From contig JAGWBR010000012.1 of NCBI GenBank assembly GCA_021295785.1, positions 1-46,704 of the forward strand: a stretch of DNA of 46,704 nt. Direction: 5' to 3'. Every line of letters begins with the position of its first letter. Position 1 is the stretch's first letter. The stretch is from Gemmatimonadota bacterium. GTDB taxonomy: Bacteria > Gemmatimonadota > Gemmatimonadetes > Palauibacterales > Palauibacteraceae. The position numbers were made by a program, and so were the translations under genes. Below the pieces are notes generated by a model, which was not told the origin of the DNA, did no database searches, and worked only from the letters and a program-made list of their open reading frames with translations. Below, one piece after another: positions 35,664-45,080 of the stretch.

Positions 35664-36681
35664 TCTCGCCTTCGTTTCCTGTTTCCTCTCCAATTTCGGG
35701 CGCGCCTGCCCTGCCTTTGCCCCTGTTCTTGCGGGCTTTGGGCACTTTCTTTTGGGCTTTGGGAACCATGGCGGCCCGGAGTTTCTCCAACGTGTCCCAG
35801 CCCCTGCGCTCGGCATCGGCGATCAGGCGAACCAACACGTTGGCAGTGGCGAGTGCGTCCCCGCCCGCGCTGTGCCTCTTCTCAATCTCAACCCCGTAGT
35901 ATCGCGTTACCGAATCCAGTCCGCACCGGCTAAGGCCCGGGAGTACCCGGCGCGCCAGCTGGAGCGTGCACATGCGGTCGCCGGTGGGCTCGGCCATTCC
36001 GGCCCGGGTCATTTCCCATATGACAAAAGACCAGTCGAACCCCAGGTTATGCGCCGCGAAGACCCTCGACTGCAACCGCTGGCGGACCTCGCCCGCGACC
36101 GAGGCAAAGCTCGGGGCTCTGCGAGTCATGGCTGTTGTGATGCCGGTGAGCCGGGCCACGAATCGGTCGACCCTGATGCCGGGACCGGGGTTCAGGCGGG
36201 TCTCCCACACGTCGCCCACCCTCCCCCCCGAAACGGGTACAATGGCCATTTCGATCATCCGCCCCCCCTGTCCCGCTGCCTTTCCCGTGGTTTCGACGTC
36301 CACAACCGCCCAGTCGATGTCGGCCAGCCGAGTTTCGCCGGGCGACTCAAAGATACCCCAGGAATTGAGGGGAGCCCCGTCCTTTCGCGGGCCGCCGCGC
36401 CGACCTGTCCCGCGCCGGCGAGCTCCGCGACCACGGAGTCTCCACCGGCCGTCCGAGCCCTGGAATACACTGCTCTCGCCGGTGAGGAGTTCCTTGACGA
36501 TCCGTTCCCGGACCTCCCGCGCACCGCCGGAAATACCAAAGACGTCTCTTGCAATCTGATTGACTGTTGCCGGGCCCCGCCTGAGTCGCTGGCGGAGCAA
36601 ATGCCCAAGCCGGCCCTTCACTGAGAAGTCGACCCCGGGGGGGACGTTGCGCTGCGGATCGCTGGTGGAGGGCTGGCTCAC
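35650..36681 (-). CDS. DnaQ-like 3'-5' exonuclease with N-terminal helical domain
   Basis: 343 residues. After a winged-helix-like N-terminal region (about 20-85) and a basic Arg/Gly-rich linker comes a DEDDh exonuclease: DVETTG (Asp and Glu), HNLGFDW (Asp) and HSAGGDALATANV (His and Asp). The C-terminus is a Lys/Arg-rich tail. It could be a proofreading subunit or a repair/RNA exonuclease; domain order does not settle this. GTG start, 34 bases downstream of rsmA. Confidence 0.87.
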   Translation of the reverse strand: MSQPSTSDPQRNVPPGVDFSVKGRLGHLLRQRLRRGPATVNQIARDVFGISGGAREVRERIVKELLTGESSVFQGSDGRWRLRGRGARRRGTGRRGGPRKDGAPLNSWGIFESPGETRLADIDWAVVDVETTGKAAGQGGRMIEMAIVPVSGGRVGDVWETRLNPGPGIRVDRFVARLTGITTAMTRRAPSFASVAGEVRQRLQSRVFAAHNLGFDWSFVIWEMTRAGMAEPTGDRMCTLQLARRVLPGLSRCGLDSVTRYYGVEIEKRHSAGGDALATANVLVRLIADAERRGWDTLEKLRAAMVPKAQKKVPKARKNRGKGRAGAPEIGEETGNEGENDGS

Positions 36682-36715
36682 GATCGCACGGGCCTCGCAG
36701 GCCGGTTGGTCTCGG

Positions 36716-37561
36716 TCACGCGCCCGTCGGTTGGTCGGGGTCGTGCGCCAGCAAGTCGGTCATTTGCAGAAAGATCTCGGGGGAAAGGGTCTCGGGCCGG
36801 CATGAGGGGTCGATGCCCAATTGTTCCAGCACGGCCCGACCGCTGCGGCGGAACTCGGGCGCGGTGCGTGCGATGGTGCCCATCTGCTTGCGTCGCCGGT
36901 TGAAACAGGCCCGGGTAATCTGCCTGAGTGCCGAGGGGCTGGGTCGGCGCGGCGACGCGGAGCGCGGCTCAAGCCGGACCACCGCCGAATCGACCCGCGG
37001 TACCGGCCTGAACGCCATGCGGCCTACCCGAAACCTCATCGAAACGGTGGCTGCCGCCTGGACTCCCACCGAGAGCGCGCCGTAACACCTGCCACCCGGT
37101 GCCGCCGCCATGCGCTCCGCCACCTCGTGCTGCACCATCAACACAATCACCTTGGGTGCAGGTTGTATATCCAATAATGTAAATATTATAGGTGATATGA
37201 TATTATATGGTACATTAGATACGGCGAGGAGATCGCATCCCTCGGCCGCCGCCGCCCGGGCAAACTGGCAGAGGTCAATTTTCAGCGCGTCTCCACTCAC
37301 GATTTCTACGCCGGGCTCCGCCCCCCAACGCTCTCTGAGCGCACCGGCCAGGTCCTCGTCCTTTTCCACCGCCGTCAGCCGGCTCACCCTCCCAACGAGA
37401 TGCCCGGTCAGGGCCCCCTGCCCCGGGCCGATCTCGAGCACCGCATCCCCTTCCCGCGCATCCAGTTCAGACACGATGCGGCGCTGAATATTGGGATCCA
37501 CCAGAAAATTCTGGGCGAGAGAGCGTTTCGGTCTTCCGGGGGCGTTCGCACGGTCGGTCAC
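36716..37561 (-). CDS. rsmA: 16S rRNA adenine-1518/1519 dimethyltransferase
   Basis: Dimethylates two adenines in the 3' end helix of 16S rRNA (KsgA). About 281 residues with RSLAQNFL, the SAM motif VLEIGPGQGALTGHL, SGDALKIDL and the catalytic motif NVPYNIIS. GTG 37561 overlaps the phosphotransacetylase stop as GTGA. The codons around the catalytic motif (37220-37163) are strikingly AT-rich, with several ATA, TTA and AAT codons in an otherwise GC-rich gene; the protein sequence there is fully conserved. Confidence 0.95.
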   Translation of the reverse strand: MTDRANAPGRPKRSLAQNFLVDPNIQRRIVSELDAREGDAVLEIGPGQGALTGHLVGRVSRLTAVEKDEDLAGALRERWGAEPGVEIVSGDALKIDLCQFARAAAAEGCDLLAVSNVPYNIISPIIFTLLDIQPAPKVIVLMVQHEVAERMAAAPGGRCYGALSVGVQAAATVSMRFRVGRMAFRPVPRVDSAVVRLEPRSASPRRPSPSALRQITRACFNRRRKQMGTIARTAPEFRRSGRAVLEQLGIDPSCRPETLSPEIFLQMTDLLAHDPDQPTGA

Positions 37562-38430
37562 CCGTGCCCTCCCCCGGCAGCGAGTAGCGCGGTAACGCAC
37601 GCCACATCCACTACATCGCTGACCGATGCCCCCCGCGACAGGTCGTTCACCGGCAGCCGCAGCCCCTGCAGGATTGGCCCCAGGGCCCTGGCCCCGGCTA
37701 GCCGCTGCACCAGCTTGTAGGCAATGTTGGCGCAGTCCAGATCGGGAAACACCAGCACGTTGGCGGCGCCCCCAACCGGAGATCCGGGGGCTTTTCCGGC
37801 CGCCACCGACGGCACCAGGGCCGCGTCCGCTTGCAGCTCGCCGTCGGACGGAACCCCCGGGTGCAGCTCGCCAAACAACCGGGCCGCCTCGCGGACCTTC
37901 TCCACCCTCGGACCGGTTGCCGACCCGCGGGTCGAATATGACAGGAACGCCACAACCGGTTGGTCGCCTACTATCACGCTACGGTGCGCGCAGGCCAGGC
38001 CCGCCGCGCTGGACATCTGGGCAGGGGTGGGGTCCGGGACCACGGCCGGATCGGTGAAGGTAAGCACCCGGCCGTCCGGGAGGGCCAGATAGAACGATGC
38101 CGAAACCGTGTCCTCCCCCGCCGCGAGCCCGATTTCCCGGATTGCACCCCTCAGAACATCGGCGCTGGTGGTGGCGGCCCCCGCTACTACTCCGTCCAGC
38201 GTGCCCGACCGCAGGCGCGCCAGAGCACCGTGGTACCCGTCCGGCACAAGCTCTGGCTTAACCCATCCGGTCTCGGCCAACAGGGCCGCAGCCTCCCGTG
38301 CGCGGGGCTCCGCGGTCTCGGGCATTCCGATTCGAGCTGGTTGACGACTCGCCCGCCGGCGGAGCAAAGAGACAAAATCCGCGTGTTCCCCGGTGGAGCT
38401 CTGCAGCGGTAAGCGTTCAGGCCCGGTCAT
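37558..38430 (-). CDS. pta: Phosphate acetyl/butyryltransferase
   Basis: Moves an acyl group between CoA and phosphate. 290 residues, the catalytic domain alone, with PDPTPAQMSSAAG, FLSYSTRGSATG, GELQADAALVPSVA, PGSPVGGAANVLVFPDLDC and the C-terminal PVNDLSRGASVSDVVDV. Lacks the N-terminal regulatory domain of long Pta proteins. No acetate kinase is visible in the window. ATG start 22 bases after coaD. Confidence 0.9.
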   Translation of the reverse strand: MTGPERLPLQSSTGEHADFVSLLRRRASRQPARIGMPETAEPRAREAAALLAETGWVKPELVPDGYHGALARLRSGTLDGVVAGAATTSADVLRGAIREIGLAAGEDTVSASFYLALPDGRVLTFTDPAVVPDPTPAQMSSAAGLACAHRSVIVGDQPVVAFLSYSTRGSATGPRVEKVREAARLFGELHPGVPSDGELQADAALVPSVAAGKAPGSPVGGAANVLVFPDLDCANIAYKLVQRLAGARALGPILQGLRLPVNDLSRGASVSDVVDVACVTALLAAGGGHG

Positions 38431-38452
38431 GCGGGCCGAGGTTGACGAACGG

Positions 38453-38944
38453 TCAGGCCGAAAAGCGCTCGGTCATGCGGCTCAGCACGAGTGGATTGAC
38501 GAACTCCGACACGTCCCCGCCGAGTTTCCCAACTTCCCTCACGAGAGACGAGCTAAGGAAAGTGTGGCGCGAATCGGGTGCCATGAACACGACCTCGACC
38601 TCCGGCCACAGCGTTCGGTTCATCAGCGCCATCTGGAATTCGTACTCGAAATCGCTTACCGCGCGCAGGCCCCGCACGATCAGGCGGGCGCCCTGGTCTT
38701 TGGCGAAATCCACCAGCAGGCCCGAGAACGGGACGGCTTCCACCCGGGGCTCGTCAGCGAAAGTCTGGTTGACGAGGTCAACCCGCTCCGCGACGGTGAA
38801 CAAGGGGGACTTCGCCTGAGTGCTGGTTGCGGCAACGGCCACGACAAGGCGCCGTGCCAGGACGAGCGACCGGCGTACGATGTCTTCGTGTCCCCTGGTG
38901 AGGGGGTCAAAAGACCCGGGGTATACAGCGACTTCGGAATTCAG
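38453..38944 (-). CDS. coaD: Phosphopantetheine adenylyltransferase
   Basis: Makes dephospho-CoA from 4'-phosphopantetheine and ATP. About 163 residues with YPGSFDPLTRGH, VRGLRAVSDFEYEFQMALMN and the LSSSLVREVGKLGGDVSEFV motif. The only start close to the family N-terminus is CTG at 38944, which overlaps the rsmD stop as CTGA; the nearest ordinary start in frame is at 39157, deep inside rsmD. rsmD-coaD is a widespread gene pair. Confidence 0.94.
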   Translation of the reverse strand: MNSEVAVYPGSFDPLTRGHEDIVRRSLVLARRLVVAVAATSTQAKSPLFTVAERVDLVNQTFADEPRVEAVPFSGLLVDFAKDQGARLIVRGLRAVSDFEYEFQMALMNRTLWPEVEVVFMAPDSRHTFLSSSLVREVGKLGGDVSEFVNPLVLSRMTERFSA

Positions 38945-39471
38945 CGCAGTAGCTGGCTGATGCAGGCGGTTCCGTACCGGCGGACCCGGTCGGCAGTTCC
39001 GTAAAGCTGTTCCGAGGCGGGGTGTTCGATCCAGAGTTGGCCGGCGAAGGGAGACTCCCGGAATCGCATGGCCAGACGCACGGCATGGCCAGACGCAAAC
39101 GGCGGGTCGGCCAGGACAATGTCGAGCTCTCCGGCGGCCGCCCGGTGGTCCAGCCATTCCCGGGCGGTCACCCTTGTCAAGGTCGATCTGTCCTGCAAGC
39201 CGAATTCCCTGATGACGTCTCTCAGATGACGGATGGTCCTGGCGTCCGAATCGACAAAGTGCACGTGTTCCGCGCCCCGCGAGAGGGCCTCAATCCCGAG
39301 GGCCCCGGATCCCGCGTAGAGGTCCGCCACAACGGCACCGCGGACGGCGTCCCCGAGGGCCGAAAACAATGACTCGCGCACGCGCTGCGGCGTGGGGCGA
39401 ACCGCGGTTCGCGCCGGCACCCTGATGAGCCGGCCACCGTGTGTGCCGGCAACAACGCGGAGCTTCCCCAC
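38941..39471 (-). CDS. rsmD: 16S rRNA guanine-966 N2-methyltransferase
   Basis: 176 residues with KLRVVAGTHGGRLI, RPTPQRVRESLF, the SAM-binding DLYAGSGALGIEALSRGA and the catalytic ADPPF (usually DPPY). GTG start preceded by a G-rich GAGGGGGGCGGA. Precedes coaD, its common partner. Confidence 0.93.
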   Translation of the reverse strand: MGKLRVVAGTHGGRLIRVPARTAVRPTPQRVRESLFSALGDAVRGAVVADLYAGSGALGIEALSRGAEHVHFVDSDARTIRHLRDVIREFGLQDRSTLTRVTAREWLDHRAAAGELDIVLADPPFASGHAVRLAMRFRESPFAGQLWIEHPASEQLYGTADRVRRYGTACISQLLR

Positions 39472-39481
39472 TCCGCCCCCC

Positions 39482-40207
39482 TCACCCCGCCGGGGCGGGC
39501 CTGAGGATCACACCACACCCCTCGCAGAGATACAGGGTTGAGCCTGACCGGATGTCAGCCTGTCGCTGTCTTGGCACCGACGTGTAGCAGCGTCCGCAGG
39601 CACCGTCAGGCAGGAGGGCGACAAGAACGGGACCGCCCCGGCGGCCGCGCACGCTGCGGTACAGGGCGCGTGTTGCGGGTTGAAGCCTCTCGTTGAGGGC
39701 CTCGCGCTGCCGCTGGATCACCTTTAGTTCAGCGCTGGCCTCCTCGGCCTCCGCCCTGATCTCAGCCCCGTGTTTCCTCAGTGCCTTTTTTGCATCGGCC
39801 AGGGCCTGCGCGGCCCCGGCCGCCGCGGCACGGGCGTCATCTTGATCCATCATGGCCTGGAGCTGGTCGTCTTCGGCCGCCTGGAGATTGCGGCGGGCGG
39901 TGTCGGTCTCGGTCTTTACGGCGAAGTGCTGCTGCATGTTCTTGACCGAAGCGGACCGGGCGTCCAGGTGGCGAAGAACCTCGCGGCCCGCTTCAACCGC
40001 CCGGTGGGCAGTCCGTACACGAGTCTCGACCTTCTCCGCGAGCGATTCGGCGAGTTTGCTCCTCTCGGCGCAGACCTCGACCGAGCGCTTCAGGCGTTCG
40101 CGCTCTTCGTCCAGCGCCTTGAGTCGTTCCTGCTTGCCTGACACTGCAACATCCGCCTCGCTGAGGGCGGTCAGCGTGTCAAGTTGATTATCGGCCCCGC
40201 CTACCAT
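39482..40207 (-). CDS. Coiled-coil protein with C-terminal C4 zinc ribbon
   Basis: About 241 residues from ATG 40207. A long charged coiled coil (about 10-185) is followed by a zinc ribbon with CGRC and CEGC pairs about 25 residues apart. The plan matches the zf-RING_7 family (Helicobacter HP0958-like), thought to bind nucleic acid or act as a chaperone/adaptor. The frame extends to 40450, but that part lies upstream of a promoter and is Arg/Pro-rich, so I exclude it. GGCGAG lies close to the ATG. Confidence 0.82.
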   Translation of the reverse strand: MVGGADNQLDTLTALSEADVAVSGKQERLKALDEERERLKRSVEVCAERSKLAESLAEKVETRVRTAHRAVEAGREVLRHLDARSASVKNMQQHFAVKTETDTARRNLQAAEDDQLQAMMDQDDARAAAAGAAQALADAKKALRKHGAEIRAEAEEASAELKVIQRQREALNERLQPATRALYRSVRGRRGGPVLVALLPDGACGRCYTSVPRQRQADIRSGSTLYLCEGCGVILRPAPAG

Positions 40208-40257
40208 CGGCTCGCCACCCCGGCGGCGCCGGCTGTTTCGTGGTCCTCGTTCGCCAT
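40201..40257 (-). CDS. Possible 18-codon upstream ORF
   Basis: ATG at 40257, preceded by AAGGGGG, reads MANEDHETAGAAGVASRW and then TAG. Its stop lies inside the first codons of the zinc-ribbon gene, in a different frame (ATGGTAG). It may couple translation of the next gene or be chance in a GC-rich leader. Too short to judge by protein sequence. Confidence 0.3.
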   Translation of the reverse strand: MANEDHETAGAAGVASRW

Positions 40258-40359
40258 CAGCCCCCTTGAGTCGTGAATCCGGCTTCCCTGGGCGTCCCTC
40301 CGGCGGGACGCGGTCCGGCGGACGGTGACGTGCCTGCCGGACGACCTTTCGGCGGGGGC

Positions 40360-40389
40360 ATCCTACCGCAAGAGGGGAATATTCGCCAA
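40360..40389 (-). promoter_or_regulatory. Sigma70-like promoter for zinc-ribbon/rsmD/coaD genes
   Basis: Minus strand TTGGCG (40389-40384) and TAGGAT (40365-40360) with an 18-base spacer, in the 232-base gap after dnaG. The gap otherwise holds a GC-rich leader, the short upstream ORF and, on the plus strand, a CGGGGACAGTT motif at 40410-40420. Confidence 0.45.
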
Positions 40390-40439
40390 CAGTTCGCGCA
40401 TGATTTGACCGGGGACAGTTCGTGTCGCAGAGCCTGCCC

Positions 40440-42263
40440 TTAGCCTCCACTCCGGGCGAAGGGCGAAGGGCGGGCCGAACCCCGCATCGCGGCCCTCGCC
40501 TCCGACAACCGGACGAGCAGGGCCCTGGCTTCGTCGCCCGACGCCAGCGTCAATGCCCGCTCCAGTTCGGCGATTCGCCTTCTTGCAGGAGCACTCCGCA
40601 GGGTGGAGACGCTGTCGGCGAACGCTGCTTCGGCGTTGTTCAGATCCAGTTCCGCCTCCTGCACGGACTGCACAACCTCGTGCGCCTCCGGGGCCAGGTC
40701 CGCGAAGTCGGGCTCATCTCCCTCGTCGGCGGCCCGCAGCAACTCCTCGAAAACCGAGCGTGCGGCGGGTCCGGCGAAATGCCCCGGCTCCAGTCCCTCG
40801 CGGGCCGCCCGCCGGACCAGTCCGGGACTGCTCACCATGAGCGCCAGAACATCGCGTTCTGCTATTTCCTCCGCCCGAACGCTCTGCGTTTCGGCGGTAC
40901 TCGGCCGGCCGCCGTGTTTGCTTGCTCCCGACCCGGTAGAGTCGCCGCCGCCCGGGCCTTGCGAACGCCCCGGCCCCCCGGCCACGGTAGCCAGCCTTTG
41001 TTTGGCCACTTCCTCAATCACAACCTGCCGCCGGATGCCGAGGACCTCGGCGACACGGTCGATATACAGGTCCCGCAGCGCCGGATCGGCGGCGCTGCGC
41101 AAGGTCCCCAACAGGCGGTCAAGCCCCTGGCGCCTCTTACCGGCGTCGCTCAGGTAACCCTTCTCGGTCAGGAGCCGCAGCTTTTGCTCCAGCACGTCCA
41201 GCGCATCGCGGATCAGGTCCGCCATCGCGTCGTCGCCGTGCTCCGACAGAAAGGAGTCCGGATCGTGTCCGCCGGGCAGCGTCACCACGGAGGGATGGAT
41301 CCCGGCGCCCAGCATGATATCGGCCGCGCGAAACGTCGCCCGCAGCCCCGCGGAATCACTGTCGTAAAGGAGGAGCACTTCCTTGGTCATCCGGGCCAGC
41401 AACACAGCCTGCCTGGGAGTGAACGAGGTGCCGAGACCCGCGACTGCCTCGTTGAAACCGGCCCGGTGCAGGCTGATCACATCGGTGAACCCTTCTCCCA
41501 ACAGGGCCCTTCCCTTGCGGCGGATCGGGCCGCGCGCCCAGTTGAGCCCGTAGAGTTCGCTCCCCTTCCGAAACACGGGGGATTCGGGCGAATTGACGTA
41601 CTTCGGAACCCCCTCGCGAGCCACCAGCAGCCGCCCCCCGAAACCGATCGGCCTGCCTCCCACATCCTGTATCTCGAAGGTCAGACGGTTGCGGAAACGG
41701 TCGTACACGTCGCCTGTCTTGCCGCGGGCCGCGAGACCCAGCTCCAACAACACGTCTTCTTCGATCCCGTGTGTTCTGGCCGCGGTCAGGAAACCGTCCC
41801 ATTTGGAGGGGAAACAGCCGATCCCGAAGGACGTGGCCTCCTCCAGCGTGTACCCCCTGCTCTCGAGATAGTCGCGGGCCGCCTCTCCGCCGGGTTCGTC
41901 CAGTTGCCGGCGGTGCCACTCGGCAGCAAATCCCAGGGCCTCGCGCAGGTGGGCATGCGGGTCGGCGCGGCGCTGTTTCTCGCGGATCTCGATCCCGGCC
42001 CGGGCCCCCAGCATCCGCAGGGCTTCGGTGAATTCCAGACCCAGGTGTTTCATCAGGAAGCTGAACACGTCCCCGGCTTCCTGACACACGTAGCACTTGA
42101 ACATTCCCCGTTCCGGGTCTACGGAGAAATTGGGCCCCTCGCCGCCATGGAGCGGACACGGTCCCCGCAGGGTTCTGCCGGTCCGCCGCAGTTGCACGTG
42201 TTCGCCAATAATCTCGCCGATGTCGGTGCGGGCCTTGACGGTTTCAACGATCGGATCGCTCAT
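40440..42263 (-). CDS. dnaG: DNA primase
   Basis: Makes RNA primers for replication. 607 residues. An N-terminal zinc domain has CPLH and CYVC. The RNA polymerase core has GRPIGFGGR, a Toprim domain with LGEGFTDVISLH, AVAGLGTSFT and YDSDSAG, and there is a less conserved C-terminal helicase-binding domain with a Gly/Ser-rich linker (about 440-475). ATG start. Not in the common rpsU-dnaG-rpoD setting; here it lies between mutS2 and a zinc-ribbon gene. Confidence 0.96.
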   Translation of the reverse strand: MSDPIVETVKARTDIGEIIGEHVQLRRTGRTLRGPCPLHGGEGPNFSVDPERGMFKCYVCQEAGDVFSFLMKHLGLEFTEALRMLGARAGIEIREKQRRADPHAHLREALGFAAEWHRRQLDEPGGEAARDYLESRGYTLEEATSFGIGCFPSKWDGFLTAARTHGIEEDVLLELGLAARGKTGDVYDRFRNRLTFEIQDVGGRPIGFGGRLLVAREGVPKYVNSPESPVFRKGSELYGLNWARGPIRRKGRALLGEGFTDVISLHRAGFNEAVAGLGTSFTPRQAVLLARMTKEVLLLYDSDSAGLRATFRAADIMLGAGIHPSVVTLPGGHDPDSFLSEHGDDAMADLIRDALDVLEQKLRLLTEKGYLSDAGKRRQGLDRLLGTLRSAADPALRDLYIDRVAEVLGIRRQVVIEEVAKQRLATVAGGPGRSQGPGGGDSTGSGASKHGGRPSTAETQSVRAEEIAERDVLALMVSSPGLVRRAAREGLEPGHFAGPAARSVFEELLRAADEGDEPDFADLAPEAHEVVQSVQEAELDLNNAEAAFADSVSTLRSAPARRRIAELERALTLASGDEARALLVRLSEARAAMRGSARPSPFARSGG

Positions 42264-42300
42264 GAAACAGCCCCGGGCTCCCGGGCTCCGCGTGTCGATA

Positions 42301-44722
42301 TCACCTGAATGTGACCATGGTTACGCCGGTCCCTCCCTCGGCAACGGCTCCGTCCCGAAACGACTCGATTCTGCTGTCACCCTCCAGAATGGCCCTGACT
42401 CGCTTCCGCAGAACACCACCTCCCTTGCCGTGGATGATCCGAAGGAAGGGAGACTGGCGGGCGGCGGCAGCGTCCACCACAGGTTCCAGGGCGCTGTCCA
42501 CATCTGCCAGCCGCAGGCCCCGGATGTCGATTTCGGTCCTGACCTCCAGGAGGGGCACGCTGACGGGCCCGGCCTGCACGTTTCCGGTTTCCTCCGCGTC
42601 TCGGGGTGCCGCCGCCAGCTGGCCTAGCGGCGCCGAGAGCTGGAGCCCGTTCACTTCAACCACTCCTCTGTCGCCGTCGATGGCCACGAGGAGTCCGCTG
42701 GTCCCCCTCCCTTCCCACCGAACCTTGTCGCCCGGGCGGGGCGGGGGCGGTTCGCGGCGCGGAGCCCGTTTGCCTTTGCCGGTTGCCCGCCGAACCGCGC
42801 CGTCACCCCCGTGTGCGTCGCGGATTGCCGCCTCGATGCGCGACCTGGCCCCCCGGGCCGCGTCGCGGTGCCCGCCGGTGTTGCCGTCGCCCGGCGGTTG
42901 CTCGGCGAGGGTCCTTCCCCGGCTGGCATTCAACTCGTCGATCGCCTTCTCCACCAGGCCGCGCGCATCTCGCAGGGCCTCGGAGCGCGCTTTGCGGCGT
43001 TCACGCCGGGTGTGCTGTTCCAACACCTCCAGCTCCCTCTCTCGCCGCTCCAGTTCGCTCCGCATCTCCAGCGCTTCGTCCCGGGCGCGGCTCAGTTCCT
43101 CTTTCGCCTCGGCCGCCGCGCGCTCCTCGGCACCCAGTCGGGCAATCAAATGGTCAAGGGAACGGTGCTCCGGCGACAGCCGGCCCCGCGCATCGGCGAC
43201 GACCTCCGGAGGGATCCCCGACCGGCTGGCCAGCTCCAGGGCATAACTGCGGCCGGGACGGCCCCGTACGACGCGGTAGGTCGGAGACAGCGTCTCCGGG
43301 TCCAGATCCATGGACAGGGTGACCGCGCGTGCACTGTCTTGTCCCAAGCGTTTCAGCTCACCCAGATGCGTGGTGGCCACGGTAAGTGCCCCCCGGTCGG
43401 CCAGTCTCTCAAGAGCTGCCACCGCCAGCGCGCCACCCTCGGTGGGGTCGGTTGCACCGCCAATCTCATCGATCAGCACCAGGTCGCCGGGGCCCGCTTC
43501 CTTCAGTGCCGTCGCCAGCCGGACCAGCCGAGCGCTGAACGTTGAAAGAGATTCTTCGATGGATTGCTCGTCGCCCGTTATCGTGAAAAACCGCCTGAAA
43601 AAGAAGATGGCCGATCCGGCACCCAGGGACGGAATCACGCCGCACTGGGCGAGCACGGAAAAAAGCCCCAGAGATTTGAGCAACACCGTCTTGCCACCGG
43701 CGTTGGGGCCCGATATCAGCACCATTCGTTCGCCGGGCAGCAAATCCAAATCGAACGGTACCGCTTCGCGGGGCGGGAGAAGCGGATGCCGGGCATGGCG
43801 GTAACGGGCCGGCTCGTCCTCCGCGGCAAACGCCGGGGCTGAGCCGTCCAGGTCGTCGGCCAGCCGCGCCCTCCCCAGGAACGAGGGAGGCGCCAAGCGC
43901 CTCCCGGGCCGCCCTGAGCTGCTCGGTGAGCTCGCTCAAGATGCGCCGAACTTCCGCGGCCTCCGCGATTTCAAGGCCGCGCAGGTCGTTCATCGGCCGC
44001 ACCGCGCCTTCGGGCTCTACAAACAGCGTTCTGCCCGAGGCCGAGGCATCGTGCACCATGCCCTTGGCTGCTCCTTTGAAGTCGCGCCGCACGGGGACAC
44101 AGAAACGCCCCTGCCGGACCGTTACCGACGCATCATCCACGCGTGCTTTATCAGGTAACCGCATCGCCCACTTGTCGAGCAGCTCGACAAGCGCGGTTCG
44201 CTGCCTGGCTTTCCGGCGACGAATGCCGGCGAGCCGCCGCGAGGCGCTGTCGGCGATGCCTCCTCTTGAGTCGAACACCCGCGTGATGCGCTGTTCCAAA
44301 TCTTTGTCGTGCCACAGACCGTCAGCGGCCTCCCGCACGGCCCCGCCGGATTCCGCCACGCCCGAGAGCCATTTCAGCGCCCGGGCAGCCGCCATTACGT
44401 CGCGGCAGGCGACAAGCTCTTCGGGTTCCAGAATCGACCGGTCCAGGGCCAGGCGCCGGATTGCACCGGCCAGGTCGGGCAGGCGGCCGGGAAACGCCGC
44501 GTCCCGCGACGACCACACGGCCCGAAACTCTTCCACCCCCCGGAGTTCGCGAACGGCAGCCTGTCGATCGAGAATCGGTGTCAGGGCGCGCACGGTGTGG
44601 GCCCCGGCTTCGGTGGCACAGCGCGCGGCAACCAATTCGAGCACGGCGCTCAGGTCCAGCCCGTGCAGCTCGGCGCCGGGGCCGGAGTCATCCGGATCGG
44701 CACCGCGGCCCGTCACGCTCAC
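42301..44722 (-). pseudogene. mutS2: MutS2, split by a frameshift
   Basis: Ring-forming ATPase/Smr protein acting on recombination intermediates or collided ribosomes. The first part (44722 to about 43900, about 275 residues) has the N-terminal and clamp domains, ending at LTEQLRAAREALGAS. The second part, in another frame from about 43896, goes RARLADDLDG, RHPLLPP, the Walker A GPNAGGKT, Walker B LIDEIGGATDPTEG, a coiled coil and a C-terminal Smr domain (TEIDIRGLRL, HGKGGGVLRKR). Together they make one near-complete MutS2. The junction also seems to lack about 7-10 residues that link the two motifs in relatives, so a small deletion is likely. No slippery heptamer is apparent. GTG start ten bases after the HIT gene. 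Confidence 0.88.
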
Positions 44723-44732
44723 CTTGTGTTGG

Positions 44733-45080
44733 CTAGCCGGGGGGCCATTTCATCTGCCGCCCCCCCATCACATGAAAGTGCAGGTGGGGCACCGTCTGGC
44801 CACCCCGCCGGCCGGAATTCACGACCACCCGGTAACCCTTGTCGAGGCCGGCTGCCCCAGCAACCTGGTGGCAAGCAGTAACCAGTCTGCCCGCCAGGTC
44901 CCGGTCGCGCAGCTCGGGCAGGCCCGAGTAATGCTGCCGGGGGATCACCAGAATGTGAACGGGCGCCTGGGGGTTGAGATCCGCAAAGGCCACCCAACCC
45001 TCCCCCTCCCCCACGGTCGCGGCAGGTATCCTGCCGACCGCGATCTGGCAAAACACGCAGACATCCGACTGGCTGCTCAT
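44733..45080 (-). CDS. HIT-family nucleotide hydrolase (HinT-like)
   Basis: 115 residues with CVFCQIAVGRIPAATV, ADLNPQAPVHILVIPRQH and the catalytic HLHFHVMGG. Hydrolyses purine-nucleotide phosphoramidates and aminoacyl-AMP. The CxxC pair near the start could bind zinc. ATG 45080 overlaps the rsmE stop as ATGA; the open frame running on to 45662 is rsmE in another frame. Confidence 0.93.
   Translation of the reverse strand: MSSQSDVCVFCQIAVGRIPAATVGEGEGWVAFADLNPQAPVHILVIPRQHYSGLPELRDRDLAGRLVTACHQVAGAAGLDKGYRVVVNSGRRGGQTVPHLHFHVMGGRQMKWPPG

Noticed and set aside
40422-42308. 628-residue open frame on the plus strand opposite dnaG
   Set aside because: Mirrors a real, motif-complete primase on the other strand. 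Its sequence is Pro/Gly/Arg-rich with no family features, as expected from high-GC codon structure.
43860-43900. Programmed frameshift in mutS2
   Set aside because: No slippery heptamer is visible, and the apparent loss of linking residues fits a deletion better.
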